From: Naasia aerilata
Lineage (GTDB): Bacteria; Actinomycetota; Actinomycetes; Actinomycetales; Microbacteriaceae
DNA length: 64,000 nucleotides
Assembly: GCF_030296595.1 (NCBI RefSeq)
Contig: NZ_AP027731.1
Coordinates: 1,736,001-1,800,000, forward strand
Reading direction: 5' to 3'
In this document: in pieces, positions 1 to 10,135 of the stretch
Numbering within the stretch: position 1 is the first letter of the stretch
How the letters are laid out: the number at the start of each line of letters is the position of its first letter
The notes under the pieces: model-generated
The model's input: only the letters and a program-made list of their open reading frames with translations
What the model was told of the DNA's origin: nothing
Database searches by the model: none
Made by a program: the position numbers and the translations under genes

Positions 1-312
1 GACGCGCTCCTCGGCACCACGCTGGGCCTGCTCGCGAGCGCGTTCGCCCGGACCGAGTTCCAGGTCGTGCAGTTCATGCCCGCGCTCGTGTTCCCGCAGG
101 TGCTGCTCGGCGGCGTCTTCCTCGCGCGGGACAGCCTGCCTGACGTGCTGCACGCGATCTCCGACTTCCTGCCGCTCTCCTACGCGATCGACGCGCTCAA
201 CACTGTCGCCGCGGACTCGGGCGAGATCGGCTTCGACTTGCTCGTCGTGGCGGCCTTCGCGGTCGGCGCGGTCGCGCTCGGCGCCCTCACCCTCCGCCGC
301 CGCACCGCGTGA
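1..312 (+). CDS. ABC-2 type transporter permease, C-terminal part
   Basis: The frame is open from the first base, so the gene starts outside the window and only the last 103 residues are seen. Two hydrophobic stretches, at about residues 25-41 and 80-98, are followed by a short Arg-rich cytoplasmic tail (LRRRTA). This is the usual end of an ABC-2 (DrrB-like) membrane subunit, which forms the channel of an exporter together with an ATPase; the ATPase would lie upstream, outside the window. Substrate cannot be told. The gene converges on the DUF58 gene, with a long palindrome between them. Confidence 0.75.
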   Translation, partial: DALLGTTLGLLASAFARTEFQVVQFMPALVFPQVLLGGVFLARDSLPDVLHAISDFLPLSYAIDALNTVAADSGEIGFDLLVVAAFAVGAVALGALTLRRRTA

Positions 313-330
313 GCGGCCCGGTCCTCCTTG

Positions 331-409
331 GCTCAGCAGGCGGAATCCGAGTCCGGCAGGCCCCATCGGGATTCCGCAACCTGCTGAATCCGGGAACCGC
401 CTGCTGAGC
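331..409. repeat. Intergenic palindrome, family A copy 1
   Basis: Outer arms CTCAGCAGGCGG (332-343) and CCGCCTGCTGAG (397-408) are exact reverse complements. Inside lies a second inverted pair, CGGAATCC against GGATTCCG. It sits between two convergent genes. A related element with the same CTCAGCAGGC ends lies after secA (14797-14873). It may act as a two-way transcription terminator, though no T-run follows. Confidence 0.8.
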
Positions 410-443
410 GAGAGCGCTCGGCGGGGTGAGCCGGGGCCGACCC

Positions 444-1768
444 TCAGAGGCGGCCGGCCGCCTTCAGTGCGAGGTAGCGGTCGGCGAGGGCGGGCGGCAG
501 ATCGGCGGGGGACCCGGTGACCACTTCCGCACCCAGCTGGCGGATCGCGGCCGCGACGCGCGCGGTGTCGAGGAGGGAGCGCTCGGCGGCCGCGGCGCGG
601 TAGACGCTGTCCCGATCGTGCCGGTCCTGCGTGCTCGCGAGCACCTGGGGATCGGTCACCGAGGCGACGACGACCATGTGGCGCCGGGTGAGCTGGGGGA
701 GGACCGACAGCAGGCCCCGCGACGAGCCGCTCGCGTCGATCGAGGTGAGCAGGACGACGAGGGAGCGCTGGGACGTGATCGAGCGGACCTGGCCCGGCAC
801 GGCCGTCCAGTCGGTCTCGATGAGGTCCGGCTCGAGGGGCGCCATCGCGTCCACCATCCGCGACAGCAGCTCGGCGCCGGACACGCCCTGCACGCGGGCG
901 CGGACGCGGCGGTCGAAGGCGAGCAGATCGATCCGGTCGCCGGCCCGCGTGGCGAGCGCGGCCAGCAGGAGGGCGGCCTCGAAGGCGGTGTCGAGCCGCG
1001 GCTCGTCCTCCACGCGAGCCGCCGACGTGCGTCCGGAGTCGAGGACGAGGACGACGCGCCGGTCGCGCTCCGGCCGCCAGGTGCGGACCATGACCTGCTG
1101 CCCGGCACGAGCCGGACCGCGTCGTGCCGTCGCCCGCCAGTCGATCGAGCGGACGTCGTCGCCCCGCACGTACTCCCGCAGCGAGTCGAACTCGGTGCCC
1201 TGACCGCGGATCATCACGCTGGTGCGGCCGTCCAGCTCGCGGAGCCGGGCGAGGCGGGACGGAAGGTGCCGCCGGGAGTTGAACGGCGGCAGGACGCGGA
1301 CGGCGCCCGGAGCCGCGAGGGTCGCCTGCCGCGCCCAGAGTCCGAGCGGCCCCACGGCGCGGATCGTCACCTGCTCGGTGCGCCGCTCGCCGCGGCGGAA
1401 GGGGGTCAGCCGGAACAGGGCGGAGCGGCGCTCGCCGGGCGGGATCGTCAGGGGCACGCGACTGCGCGCCGACCCCGCTGAGGGCTGCCACGCGTCGCGG
1501 ACGACCGCCCGCAGCGTGCGCCGGCCGGTGTTGGTGAGCAGCAGCTGCGCGTCGGCCGACTCCCCGAGGCGGATGCGGCCCGGGAGTTCGCGGGTGATCG
1601 TCACGGCGCGCGGCGACGCCGCCAGGGCGAGGTCGAGCACTCCGAGGAGGATCACGAACACGAGCCAGAGGAGCAGGGTCCAGCCCCTGCGCCGCTCGAA
1701 ACGCTGAGCGCGAGCACCGGCAGCTCGCCGAGCAGCACGAGCAGCACGAACCGGCCCGTGACCGCCAT
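444..1768 (-). CDS. DUF58 domain-containing protein
   Basis: Last gene of the minus-strand MoxR operon. DUF58 proteins carry a vWA-like fold and partner MoxR AAA+ ATPases; their role is thought to be assembly or maturation of membrane or envelope complexes. The body reads cleanly, with the family hallmark YVRGDDVRSIDWRATAR and a vWA-like VLVLDSGR stretch. The N-terminal membrane segment starting MAVTGRFVLLVLL (ATG at 1768) is in another frame. One extra T in the TTT run (AAA on the plus strand, 1699-1701) joins it to the body as VFERRRGW, so the break is probably a sequence error. Without it the only start would be a GTG at 1661, losing one membrane helix. Confidence 0.85.
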
Positions 1769-1795
1769 CAGGCTCCCCGCATCCCAGGGATGGCC

Positions 1796-1880
1796 GACCG
1801 AATCACGGAGATTCCGGGGCGCCGCGACCTGTCCGAGCCGATCCGGGTCCCTCGCTCGCGAGGTCTCCGTGATTCGGTCA
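1796..1880. repeat. Intergenic palindrome, family B copy 1
   Basis: Arms GACCGAATCACGGAGA (1796-1811) and TCTCCGTGATTCGGTC (1864-1879) are exact reverse complements around a GC-rich centre of about 50 bases. It lies downstream of moxR and upstream of the DUF58 gene, in the operon's only clear gap. A second copy with the same arms is at 34661-34749. A tiny CTCCG/CGGAG hairpin follows directly. Confidence 0.85.
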
Positions 1881-1916
1881 GGACTCCGTGGCGGAGGGGA
1901 GCAGAGCAGTCGGGCA

Positions 1917-2863
1917 TCAGATGGGGACCTGGACCTGAGCGAGGATCGAGCGGAGGATCGCGTCGACCGAGACGCCCTCGAGCTCGGCCTCGGGGCGGAG
2001 CTGGATGCGGTGGCGCAGCACGGGGAGCGCCATCTCCTGCACGTGGTCGGGCGTGACGCTTTCGAAGCCCTGCAGCCAGGCCCACGCCTTCGCCGCGGCG
2101 AGCAACGCCGTCGAGCCGCGAGGCGAGACGCCCAGCTTGACCGAGGGGAGGATCGGGTGGCGCGCGCCAGGTCGACGGTGTAGCCGAGGACGTCCTCGGA
2201 GGCGCCCACCGCCCGCACGGCCTCCTGGGCCCGCGCGAGGTCGTCGGGCGCGAGGACGGCCCGCACGCCGGCGGCGGCGAGGTCGCGAGGGTTGAACCCC
2301 GCGGAGTGCCGGCGCAGCACCTCGAACTCGGTGTCCCTCGGTGGGATCTCGAGCACGAGCTTCAGCAGGAACCGGTCGAGCTGCGCCTCGGGCAGCGTGT
2401 AGGTGCCCTCGTACTCGATCGGGTTCATGGTTGCGGCGACGAGGAAGGGCGTCGGCAGCGCCTTCGTCTGCCCGTCGACAGAGACCTGCCGCTCCTCCAT
2501 GGCCTCGAGCAGCGCGGACTGCGTCTTCGGCGGCGTCCGGTTGATCTCGTCGGCGAGCAGGATGTTGGTGAACACCGGCCCCGGCCGGAACACGAACGCC
2601 CCGGCCTCGTAGATCATCGAGCCGGTGACGTCGCCCGGCATGAGGTCGGGCGTGAACTGCACGCGCTTGGTGTCGAGCTGGAGCGTCTGGCTGAGCGTGC
2701 GCACGAGCAGCGTCTTCGCGACGCCGGGCACGCCCTCGAGCAGCACGTGGCCCCGCGCGAGGAGGGCGATGATGAGGCCGGTGACGGCCCCCTCTTGCCC
2801 GACCACGGCTTTGCCGACCTCGGTGCGGACGTCTCGGAGGCTCTGGCGGAGTTCGTCGGTCAT
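1917..2863 (-). CDS. moxR: MoxR family AAA+ ATPase
   Basis: MoxR-type AAA+ chaperone ATPase that works with the vWA-like DUF58 protein encoded next. Walker A GVPGVAKT is at residues 44-51, Walker B is LADEINRTPP near residue 105, and sensor-1 is seen in VAATMNPIEYEG. The ATG at 2863 overlaps the stop of the DUF4350 gene (ATGA), which indicates translational coupling. The frame breaks at the GGGG run 2145-2148 (plus strand). Adding one base restores TRSSPSVKLGVSPRG, the conserved AAA lid segment, and the protein then ends in AQVQVPI at 1917, giving about 315 residues, normal for the family. I treat the break as a sequence error. Confidence 0.92.
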
Positions 2864-4076
2864 CGGTCCATTCTTCCGGGGGATGGCGGGGGTCGGTCGC
2901 GGAGCGGACGTCCCGCTCCAGCATCTGGAGCGCGTCGCTGAGCTGGACGAGCGCGGCATCCGTGTCGGGGTCGCCCTCGAGGAGCACTCTGCGCACGTCC
3001 TCGGCGGTGCGGCCGGTGGATGCGGCGGCCGCGCGCACGACCTCCTCGACGGAGGCGGTGCGGGACAGGGCGAGCGCCGTGGCGATCCGGCCGATCGCGC
3101 CGACCCGCAGAGCGTCGAGCGCGCGCCGCCGCGCGGAGGAGCGCTGATAGAGCCGGGCGCGGCCCTCCACCGTCTCCCGGGAGGGGACGACGACGGGCAG
3201 GTTCTCGACGACGAGCGGGCCGAGCCGCCGGCCACGCCATACGGCGGCGGCGAGGAACACCGCGAGCAGGAGGGTGAGGACCGGGGTCACCCACTCGGGC
3301 GTGAGGTCAGCGATGGTGGGCTCAGCGCCGGCGTCGGCGACGTCGAGGATGCTCGGCACGTACCACACGAGCTGCCGGGTGCCGCCGAGCAGGTTGAGCG
3401 CAAGTGCGGCGTTGCCGGCGCTCGTCACGTGCTGGTTGTCGAACGGCTCGGCGTCCGGCAGCAGCGTGACGTCGAGCCCGTCGGACTCGGTCGAGGCGAG
3501 CAGGTAGGCGCCCGCCGCGTCCGGGTAGCAGAAGGTGACGCCGGAAGCCGTGCCGTTCGCCGGCTGCAGGGTGGACTGACCGGCCGTGACCGCACCGGCG
3601 CGCTCGGCGGCGGGGAGGTCGCACTTCGGCGGCCGGGAGTCCTGAGCCTCCGGGAAGCCCGCCAGCGCCACGTCGGGCGCGTACTCGTCGAGGAGCTCCG
3701 ATGTCGGCGCGACCACCACGAGGCGATCCGCGAGGGCGCGCAGTTGCGCGATCCGTGCCGGCTCGAGGAAGAAGCCCTGGTCGAACAGCAGGATCGTCGT
3801 GTCGGCGGGGTCCCCGGCCGCGCGCTGCGCCTCGGCGAAGGTGTCCGCGGCGACCACGTCCACACCCTGCTGGCGCAGCACCTCCGCAAGCGCCATCCCG
3901 CCCGACGGCCCCGGATTGTCGGCCGCGAGCGGGTCGGTATTGCGGATGCCCGCGCTGAAGAGGGTCCACGCCGTCGCGATCACGAGGAGACCGGCGACGA
4001 GGAAGACCCAGAACCTCGCGCTCCGGAACCACTGGCGCACCGTCGGCGTGATCGCGCGGGCGTCCGTCGCGGTCAC
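2860..4076 (-). CDS. DUF4350 domain-containing membrane protein
   Basis: Third gene of the MoxR operon. A helix at about residues 22-41 anchors it, a GATase-like extracytoplasmic DUF4350 domain follows (residues roughly 55-240), and a second helix lies near 258-280 before a cytoplasmic tail. The family goes with MoxR/DUF58 systems; biochemical role unknown. The GTG start at 4076 overlaps the DUF4129 stop (GTGA). The frame stays open into moxR unless one base is added in the run at 2888-2892; it then ends at 2860 with PPPSPGRMDR, overlapping the moxR ATG exactly as the other operon genes do. The break is probably a sequence error. Confidence 0.85.
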
Positions 4077-4723
4077 GACGCCACCGGGCTCTGCGTGCGC
4101 GCCGACCGCAGGGAGCGCTCGAGAGCGGCCAGCTCGGCGTACTGATCCGCGGTTCCCGGCCGGCCGAGGTAGCGGACGGCGTCGAAGTCGGAGGCGGCGG
4201 TCCCCAGCGCCGCCGCACGGTCGGGGAAGGCCGCGCCGGCCTCGCGGGCGAAGCCGCGGGCCGTCATCCCCGGATAGAGGTCGAGGATGGTGCGCTCGGC
4301 GAAGCCGCGGGCGAGCGCGCGGAAGAGCTCCTGGATGGCGGTCGTGAAGTCACCGCCGGCGGCCGCACGCTCCGCGGAGGCGCGCAGCTCCTCTGCGCCG
4401 CGGGCGTCGTCCTCGCCGAAGACAGCGTCGAGCGCGGCGCTGCGCCGATTGAGGCGCGGTCGCCCGAAGACGAGGAAGGCGCCGACGAGGAGCGCGGCGA
4501 TCAGCAGGACGACGACCACGAGGGCGACCGCTCCGGCGCCGCTCCCGGCCCCGTTGAGAAGGTCACCCAGCCAGTCGAAGAAGGCCTGGGAGACGAGGTC
4601 GAACCAGGTGGGCCGCGCGGCCTGGTAGACGGGCTTGCCGAGCTCGTCGATCAGCCACCCGCGGCCCTGGTCGCCGTCGGGCTCCACCGGCACCGACCGG
4701 GCGAGCGAGAGGAGTGCGCTCAC
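4073..4723 (-). CDS. DUF4129 domain-containing membrane protein
   Basis: 216 residues. One strong transmembrane helix lies at about residues 62-87 (VALVVVVLLIAALLVGAFLV), followed by the cytoplasmic DUF4129 domain, with its typical AIQELFRALARGFAER and GMTARGFARE segments. DUF4129 proteins accompany MoxR/DUF58 operons; their C-terminal domain is of unknown function. Start GTG at 4723 overlaps the previous stop (GTGA), and its own stop overlaps the DUF4350 start, so the five genes look like one translationally coupled unit. Confidence 0.88.
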   Translation of the reverse strand: MSALLSLARSVPVEPDGDQGRGWLIDELGKPVYQAARPTWFDLVSQAFFDWLGDLLNGAGSGAGAVALVVVVLLIAALLVGAFLVFGRPRLNRRSAALDAVFGEDDARGAEELRASAERAAAGGDFTTAIQELFRALARGFAERTILDLYPGMTARGFAREAGAAFPDRAAALGTAASDFDAVRYLGRPGTADQYAELAALERSLRSARTQSPVAS

Positions 4724-5884
4724 CGAGCTCCGGGCGCGAACGGGTCTGCCGCCGGGTCTCCGCCCTCGACGTGCCGCTGCAGGATGAGGTCGAGACCCTC
4801 CTTGCGCATGCGGAGGTCGATGTAGATGAGTGCGACGAGCGCCGACGTCGCGAAGGCGCTGATGGCGCCGCCGAGGACGCCGATCGCCACCACGATGATC
4901 TGCACGATCACCACGACGACGATCGAGGTCCCGGTGTTGTTGGGGTCGAGGAGCGTGCCGACGGACCCGAGGAGGAGATCGGGGTCGTGATGACCTGGAT
5001 GGCGATCGAGATCATGATCGTGACGAGGAACTCGGCGCCGAGCGTCCGCCAGAAGTAGCCGTCGGTGAGCCGCCAGGAGCGCGCCACGGCGGCCCGGATG
5101 GTCGTGCGCTCGAGCACGAGCACGCTCGGCACGATCGACACCTTCGTGTACACCCAGAACCACAGGACGAGCGCTCCGAGCCCGAGCAGCAGCGCGACAG
5201 CGATGCTCACGGCGATGCCGACCGGCCCGAGAGCGACCCCCAGCAGCACCACACCGGCGAGCACCGCGAAGACGACGAACACCGCGACCGCGAGCAGTGC
5301 CGTCCACCCCGCCAGGCGCCACACGTGCGGCTTGACGGTCGGCCACGTCGACCGCGCCGTCGGGCGCTCACCGAGGGTGGACCGCGCCACGGCGCCCACG
5401 ACGATGCCCTGCAGGAGGGCGGACACCACGAAGTTGAGGATGAAGAGGCCGAGTCCGCCGAGGATGCTGCCCGCGATGGCGCCCGCGATGAGCGGCGCCT
5501 GGTCGGGATCGTTCCAATCGGTGATCCGCGCGAAGCCCGCGAAGACGACCGCGGCCACGATGCCGCCGCCCACGACGAGCACGATCACCTGCAGCAGCAG
5601 CGACAGGCCCAGGATGCCCGGCGTCCGGCGGAGCATCTGGAAGGGAGCGCCGAGCAGGGCGCCGAAGCTCAGCGGGCGCAGCGGCACGATGCCCGGCTTG
5701 GGCGGCGGGGCCCAGCCGGTAGGGCCGCTCGGCAGCCCGTACGGGGAGGGGCCGGCGGCAGGCGGGCCGTAAGGTCCCGCGCCGTCGGATGCGGGCGACT
5801 GCCCGGGGGCGCGAACTCCCCGTAGCGCGGGCGGTCGGGCGCCGTGCCGGGGGACTGCCAGTCGGAGTTGCCCGGATCGCTCAC
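4720..5884 (-). CDS. Multi-pass membrane protein (glycerophosphodiester phosphodiesterase membrane-domain-like)
   Basis: First gene of the MoxR operon, divergent from mtrA. A Pro/Gly/Tyr-rich cytoplasmic N-terminus (about residues 1-65) is followed by PLRPLSFGALLGAPFQMLRR and about six long hydrophobic segments. This matches the actinobacterial membrane proteins annotated after the membrane domain of glycerophosphoryl diester phosphodiesterases; no catalytic domain is present. The GTG at 5884 gives MSDPGNSDWQSPG. Two frame breaks occur, at 5802-5809 (CCC/GGGGG runs) and 4981-4984 (GGGG). One added base each restores FAPPGQSPASDG and TTPDLLLGSVG. Function is not known. Confidence 0.75.
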
Positions 5885-5988
5885 GCTCTCATCGTGGCAT
5901 AGCGCACCCGCCTGCCTGCGCCGCGATCGGGACGTGGCCGCCCGGGGCCCGCCTCGGCGGGGAGCGGCGGACGTACACTGTGGGCACC

Positions 5989-6684
5989 ATGAGCGACACG
6001 CCGTCCCCGAGCCCCCGCGTCCTCGTCGTCGACGATGACCAGGCGCTCGCGGAGATGATCGGGATCGTCCTCCGCGGCGAGGGCATCGATCCGACCTTCT
6101 GCGCGGACGGCGGGGAGGCGCTCGCCGCATTCCGGGCGACGCGGCCCGACCTCGTGCTGCTCGACCTCATGCTGCCCACTCTCGACGGCATCCAGGTCTG
6201 CGAGCAGATCCGGGCGGAGTCCGGCACGCCCATCATCATGCTCACCGCCAAGGCGGAAACCACCGACGTCGTGAAGGGTCTCGAATCGGGCGCCGACGAC
6301 TACGTCGTGAAGCCCTTCAACCCGAAGGAGCTGGTTGCCCGCATCCGCGCGCGCCTGCGTCCGCTCAACCCGGACAACGGGTTCCTGCAGATCGGTGACC
6401 TCGTCGTGGATTCCGCCGGGCACGAGGTGCGTCGCGGACCTGAGCGCATCAACCTCACGCCGCTGGAGTTCGACCTTCTGCTGACGCTCGCGAGCAAGCC
6501 GCAGCAGGTGTTCACGCGCGAGATGCTCCTCGAGCAGGTGTGGGGCTACCACTACAAGGCGGACACCCGCCTCGTGAACGTGCACGTGCAGCGGCTGCGC
6601 GCCAAGGTCGAGGAGGACCCGGAGAACCCGCGGATCGTCACGACCGTGCGCGGCGTCGGGTACCGCGCGGGCACTCCCGGCTGA
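5989..6684 (+). CDS. mtrA: MtrA response regulator (OmpR/PhoB family)
   Basis: Response regulator of the MtrAB two-component system, which in actinobacteria controls cell-wall turnover, division and osmotic responses. Receiver domain (residues about 8-120) has the acidic DDD cluster at 15-17, phospho-acceptor D59 in LLDLMLP and the conserved Lys in VVKPFNP. A winged-helix DNA-binding domain follows, with LTPLEFDLLLTLA and RGVGYRAG near the end. ATG at 5989 is chosen; a GTG nine bases upstream is also possible. The kinase gene follows after 7 bases. Divergent from the MoxR operon. Confidence 0.97.
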   Translation: MSDTPSPSPRVLVVDDDQALAEMIGIVLRGEGIDPTFCADGGEALAAFRATRPDLVLLDLMLPTLDGIQVCEQIRAESGTPIIMLTAKAETTDVVKGLESGADDYVVKPFNPKELVARIRARLRPLNPDNGFLQIGDLVVDSAGHEVRRGPERINLTPLEFDLLLTLASKPQQVFTREMLLEQVWGYHYKADTRLVNVHVQRLRAKVEEDPENPRIVTTVRGVGYRAGTPG

Positions 6685-6691
6685 GACGGCC

Positions 6692-8329
6692 ATGGTGACG
6701 GACTCGCGCGTCGCATCGGCCGACCTCCGCGGCATCCCGTTCGGCCTCCGCCTTGCGGGCATCACGCGTGCCCCGCGCACCGCCTACGAGGCGATCGTGC
6801 GGTCCTTCCGCCGCTCGCTCGAGGTGCGCATCGTCGCCATCACGGTGCTGCTGTCCGCGATCGCCATGCTCGGCATCGGCACCTACATGACGTACACGAT
6901 CGGCAACGGCCTCTTCGACGCCAGGCTCAAGCAGGTCACGGAGGAGTCGCGGCGGGCGACCGCACTGGCGCAGTCGACGTTCGACACCACGACGGCCTCG
7001 GATGACAGCGCGCTGGGCCTCCTCCAGCTGTCGGTGATCGACCGGATCGGCTCCGTGGCGACCTCCTACTCAGGCATCGCGTTCCTCCGCGCGCCTGGCA
7101 CGGAGACCAACTTCGCGCTGCCCGATGTCGTGCGCGGGGGCGTCGACGACTACGTGAGCGACGACCTGCAGGCGAAGGTCACCTCGCGCGTCGAGAACCA
7201 GTACTGGCAGTCGGTGGCCATCCGCGGCTCAGGCGAGACCGTGCGGCCGGGGGTGGTCGTCGGCTCCGTCGTGCAGGTGCCGGGCGCCGGCGCCTACGAG
7301 CTGTACCTCCTCTACGACCTCTCCGAGGTGCAGCAGACGCTCACCTTCGTGCAGGGGACCATCGCCGTCGGCGGGCTGGCGCTCATGCTGCTCATCGGTG
7401 CGGTCACCTGGGTGGTCGTGCAGCTCGTCATCGCGCCGATCCGGATCGCCGCCGAGACGAGCAGCAAGCTCGCGGCCGGCCAGCTGGAGGAGCGCATCCC
7501 GGAGCGCGGCGAGGATGTCATCGCGACCCTCGCGCACTCCTTCAACGAGATGGCGGACAGCCTGCAGCACCAGATCACCGAGCTCGCGACGCTGTCGCGC
7601 GTGCAGCAGCGGTTCGTGTCCGACGTCTCGCACGAGCTCCGCACGCCGCTGACCACGATCCGGCTCGCGGGCGACGTCCTCTACGACCAGCGGGAGCACT
7701 TCGACCCGACGACGGCCCGGACCGCCGAGCTGCTGCACACGCAGGTCGATCGCTTCGAGTCGCTCCTCACCGACCTCCTCGAGATCAGCCGGTACGACGC
7801 GCGGGCGGTGGAGATCGAGCGCGAGCCGGTCAACCTCGTCAAGCTCGCCGAGGATGCCGTCGGCGGCATGGAGTCGCTGGCCGAGCGGAAGGGGTCGGAG
7901 CTCCGGGTCATCGCCCCGGGCGGGCACTTCGACGCCGAGCTCGACGCCCGCCGCATCCGCCGCATCGTGCGGAACCTCCTCGCGAACGCGATCGAGCACG
8001 GCGAGGGACGGCCGATCGACGTCACCGTGGACAGCAACGCCGACGCGGTGGCGGTCGCCGTCCGCGACCACGGCGTCGGGATGACGCGGGCCGACTCGCT
8101 GCGCGTCTTCGACCGGTTCTGGCGCGCTGACCCGTCCCGCAAGCGCACGACGGGCGGGACCGGCCTCGGACTCGCCATCTCCCAGGAGGACGCCGCGCTG
8201 CACGGCGGCCGGCTCGACGTCTGGTCCGAGCCCGGCGCCGGCTCGTGCTTCCGGCTGACGCTGCCGCGCCAGCCCGGCATCCCGATCGGGGAGTCGCCCA
8301 TCCCGCTGCCGCCCGAGGACGCCGCATGA
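6692..8329 (+). CDS. mtrB: MtrB sensor histidine kinase
   Basis: Membrane kinase partner of MtrA. Transmembrane helix 1 at about residues 46-70, an extracytoplasmic sensor region to about 215, helix 2 at 219-247, then a HAMP domain. The phosphorylated His is H314 in DVSHELRTPL. The ATPase domain shows the N box NLLANAIEHG, the G1 box DHGVGM and the G2 box GTGLGLAI. Its 545 residues are normal for the family. The stop overlaps the lpqB start (ATGA), so kinase and lipoprotein are made together. Confidence 0.97.
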   Translation: MVTDSRVASADLRGIPFGLRLAGITRAPRTAYEAIVRSFRRSLEVRIVAITVLLSAIAMLGIGTYMTYTIGNGLFDARLKQVTEESRRATALAQSTFDTTTASDDSALGLLQLSVIDRIGSVATSYSGIAFLRAPGTETNFALPDVVRGGVDDYVSDDLQAKVTSRVENQYWQSVAIRGSGETVRPGVVVGSVVQVPGAGAYELYLLYDLSEVQQTLTFVQGTIAVGGLALMLLIGAVTWVVVQLVIAPIRIAAETSSKLAAGQLEERIPERGEDVIATLAHSFNEMADSLQHQITELATLSRVQQRFVSDVSHELRTPLTTIRLAGDVLYDQREHFDPTTARTAELLHTQVDRFESLLTDLLEISRYDARAVEIEREPVNLVKLAEDAVGGMESLAERKGSELRVIAPGGHFDAELDARRIRRIVRNLLANAIEHGEGRPIDVTVDSNADAVAVAVRDHGVGMTRADSLRVFDRFWRADPSRKRTTGGTGLGLAISQEDAALHGGRLDVWSEPGAGSCFRLTLPRQPGIPIGESPIPLPPEDAA

Positions 8330-10044
8330 GCGCGCAGCTCGTCGCGGGAGCCGGATCCGGGCGCCCCAGGCTGATCCGCACCGCCGTCGCGGCGATCGGC
8401 GTCGCCCTGTTGGCCGGGTGCGCATCGATTCCGGTGAGCGGCGCCGTTCACGAGGGCGACACGGTCGAGGCCGGGGAGGACCTCGGCTTCGACTTCCGCC
8501 CGCAGGGCCCGGAGGCGGGGGACACCCCGTCGGAGATCCTCAGCGGCTTCATCGCCGCGGGCGCGGGGCCCCAGGACAACTACGCCACCGCGCGCGACTT
8601 CCTGACGCGCGACCTCGCGAAGGAGTGGAACCCGGCGGCCGGCGTGCTCGTGCACGGCCGCGCCACCTCGACGCTCGCCGACAGCCCGACGTCGCTGAGC
8701 CTTGTGGTCCCGGCGACCGGGACGGTCGACGGGACCGGGCGCTACGACGAGTTCGCGGATGCGGTGCAGATCGAGCTCCCGTTCCGCTTCGTCCAGGAGA
8801 ACGGCGAGTGGCGGATCAGCCAGGCGCCGAACGGAACGGTGCTCGCCCGCGCCATCTTCGATCGCCTGTTCTCGATGCGCTCCCTCTACTTCTACGACCC
8901 CACGTTCACCTACCTCGTCCCCGACCTCCGCTGGTTCCCGTCCACCGCTGACGCGCCGACGCGGGTGGTGGAGGCGCTGCTCGCGGGGCCGACCGCTCCG
9001 CTGGCGTCCCCTGTGCTCGCCACGGCGTTCCCCGACGGCACGAGCCTGGAGCGGCAATCGGTGACCCCGACCAACGGGCAGGCGATCGTCGAGCTCAACG
9101 ACGAGGTGGTGCAGGCCGACGCGGTGACGAAGCAGCGGATGCAGTACCAGCTGGCGCGGAGCCTCGTCGGCGGGTCCATCCTCTCGGTGCGAATCAGCGT
9201 GGACGGCACCGACCTCGAGATCCCGGACTTCGCGAACGGCCGCGCGCCCGTGGTCCAGCCGCTCGTCAATCCGAGCGCGCTCGTGCTGCGCGATGGCACC
9301 TTCGGCTTCCTCAGCGGCGGCGAGCTGACGCCGCTCGAGGGCTTCAGCGACGCGGTGGCGGGGCTCGACCCGACGTCGGTCGTCTTCTCCGCCGATCAGG
9401 AGCTGGCGGCCGTGCACGGCGGGAACGCCGCCGCCTACGCGGTGGCGCGCGGCGAGAACCCAGTGGCCGTCGACGCCCGGCCGGGCCTCGTCGCGCCCGA
9501 TCTCGACGGGCAGGGCTACCTCTGGACCGTCCCGGCGGATGCTCCTCAGGCGCTCACCGCGACCCGGCCCGGCGGCAGTCCTCTCCCCATCGCGGCGAAC
9601 TGGACGGACGCAAGCGGCGTCGTCTCGCTCGCCGTCTCGCGGGACTCCACCCGGCTGCTGGCCCTGCTCACCACGCCGGACGGACCTCGGCTGCGCGTCT
9701 ACGGGATCGTGCGCGACAAGTCGGCGGCGCCGACGCAGCTCTCCTCCACCTGGTACGAGCTGATCCCGCCGACCGGAGTCCCGGCGGGCGCCACCTGGGT
9801 GAGCGACACGACCGTCGCCAGCCTGGGCCGCGCGGCCGACGGCTCGGCCGCCGTCGTGGCGCAGGACGTCGGCGGGCATCGGCTCGACACCGTGGGCGAC
9901 ATCGACGACGCGGTGGCTCTCTCCGGCGGGAACGGGCTCAGCGGGCTGCGCGCTTTGACCGCCGACGGCGATGTGCGGGTCCTCCGGGGCGCCGCCTGGC
10001 AGACGACCGCCTCCCAGGTCGGCCTGCTCGCCGCGCAGCGCTGA
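8326..10044 (+). CDS. lpqB: LpqB lipoprotein, MtrAB accessory factor
   Basis: Secreted lipoprotein that modulates MtrB in mycobacteria. The signal peptide ends in a lipobox (VALLAGC), with the lipidated Cys at about residue 30. A GerMN domain (about residues 200-320) and an LpqB beta-propeller-like C-terminal domain follow. The ATG at 8326 overlaps the mtrB stop; longer upstream starts would bury the signal peptide. 572 residues, typical length. Third gene of the mtrA-mtrB-lpqB operon. Confidence 0.95.
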   Translation: MSAQLVAGAGSGRPRLIRTAVAAIGVALLAGCASIPVSGAVHEGDTVEAGEDLGFDFRPQGPEAGDTPSEILSGFIAAGAGPQDNYATARDFLTRDLAKEWNPAAGVLVHGRATSTLADSPTSLSLVVPATGTVDGTGRYDEFADAVQIELPFRFVQENGEWRISQAPNGTVLARAIFDRLFSMRSLYFYDPTFTYLVPDLRWFPSTADAPTRVVEALLAGPTAPLASPVLATAFPDGTSLERQSVTPTNGQAIVELNDEVVQADAVTKQRMQYQLARSLVGGSILSVRISVDGTDLEIPDFANGRAPVVQPLVNPSALVLRDGTFGFLSGGELTPLEGFSDAVAGLDPTSVVFSADQELAAVHGGNAAAYAVARGENPVAVDARPGLVAPDLDGQGYLWTVPADAPQALTATRPGGSPLPIAANWTDASGVVSLAVSRDSTRLLALLTTPDGPRLRVYGIVRDKSAAPTQLSSTWYELIPPTGVPAGATWVSDTTVASLGRAADGSAAVVAQDVGGHRLDTVGDIDDAVALSGGNGLSGLRALTADGDVRVLRGAAWQTTASQVGLLAAQR

Positions 10045-10135
10045 TCCGCGTCCTCCCCAGGCTTCGCGCTCCGTTGATCTCCACCGATCCCTCCTCCTCG
10101 GCGTGGGCCCGCCGCATCCGGGGAACGCTGGACGG

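Noticed and set aside
426-1481. Long plus-strand open frame opposite the DUF58 gene
   Set aside because: Arg/Gly-rich composition typical of antisense frames in high-GC DNA; the minus strand carries the conserved protein.
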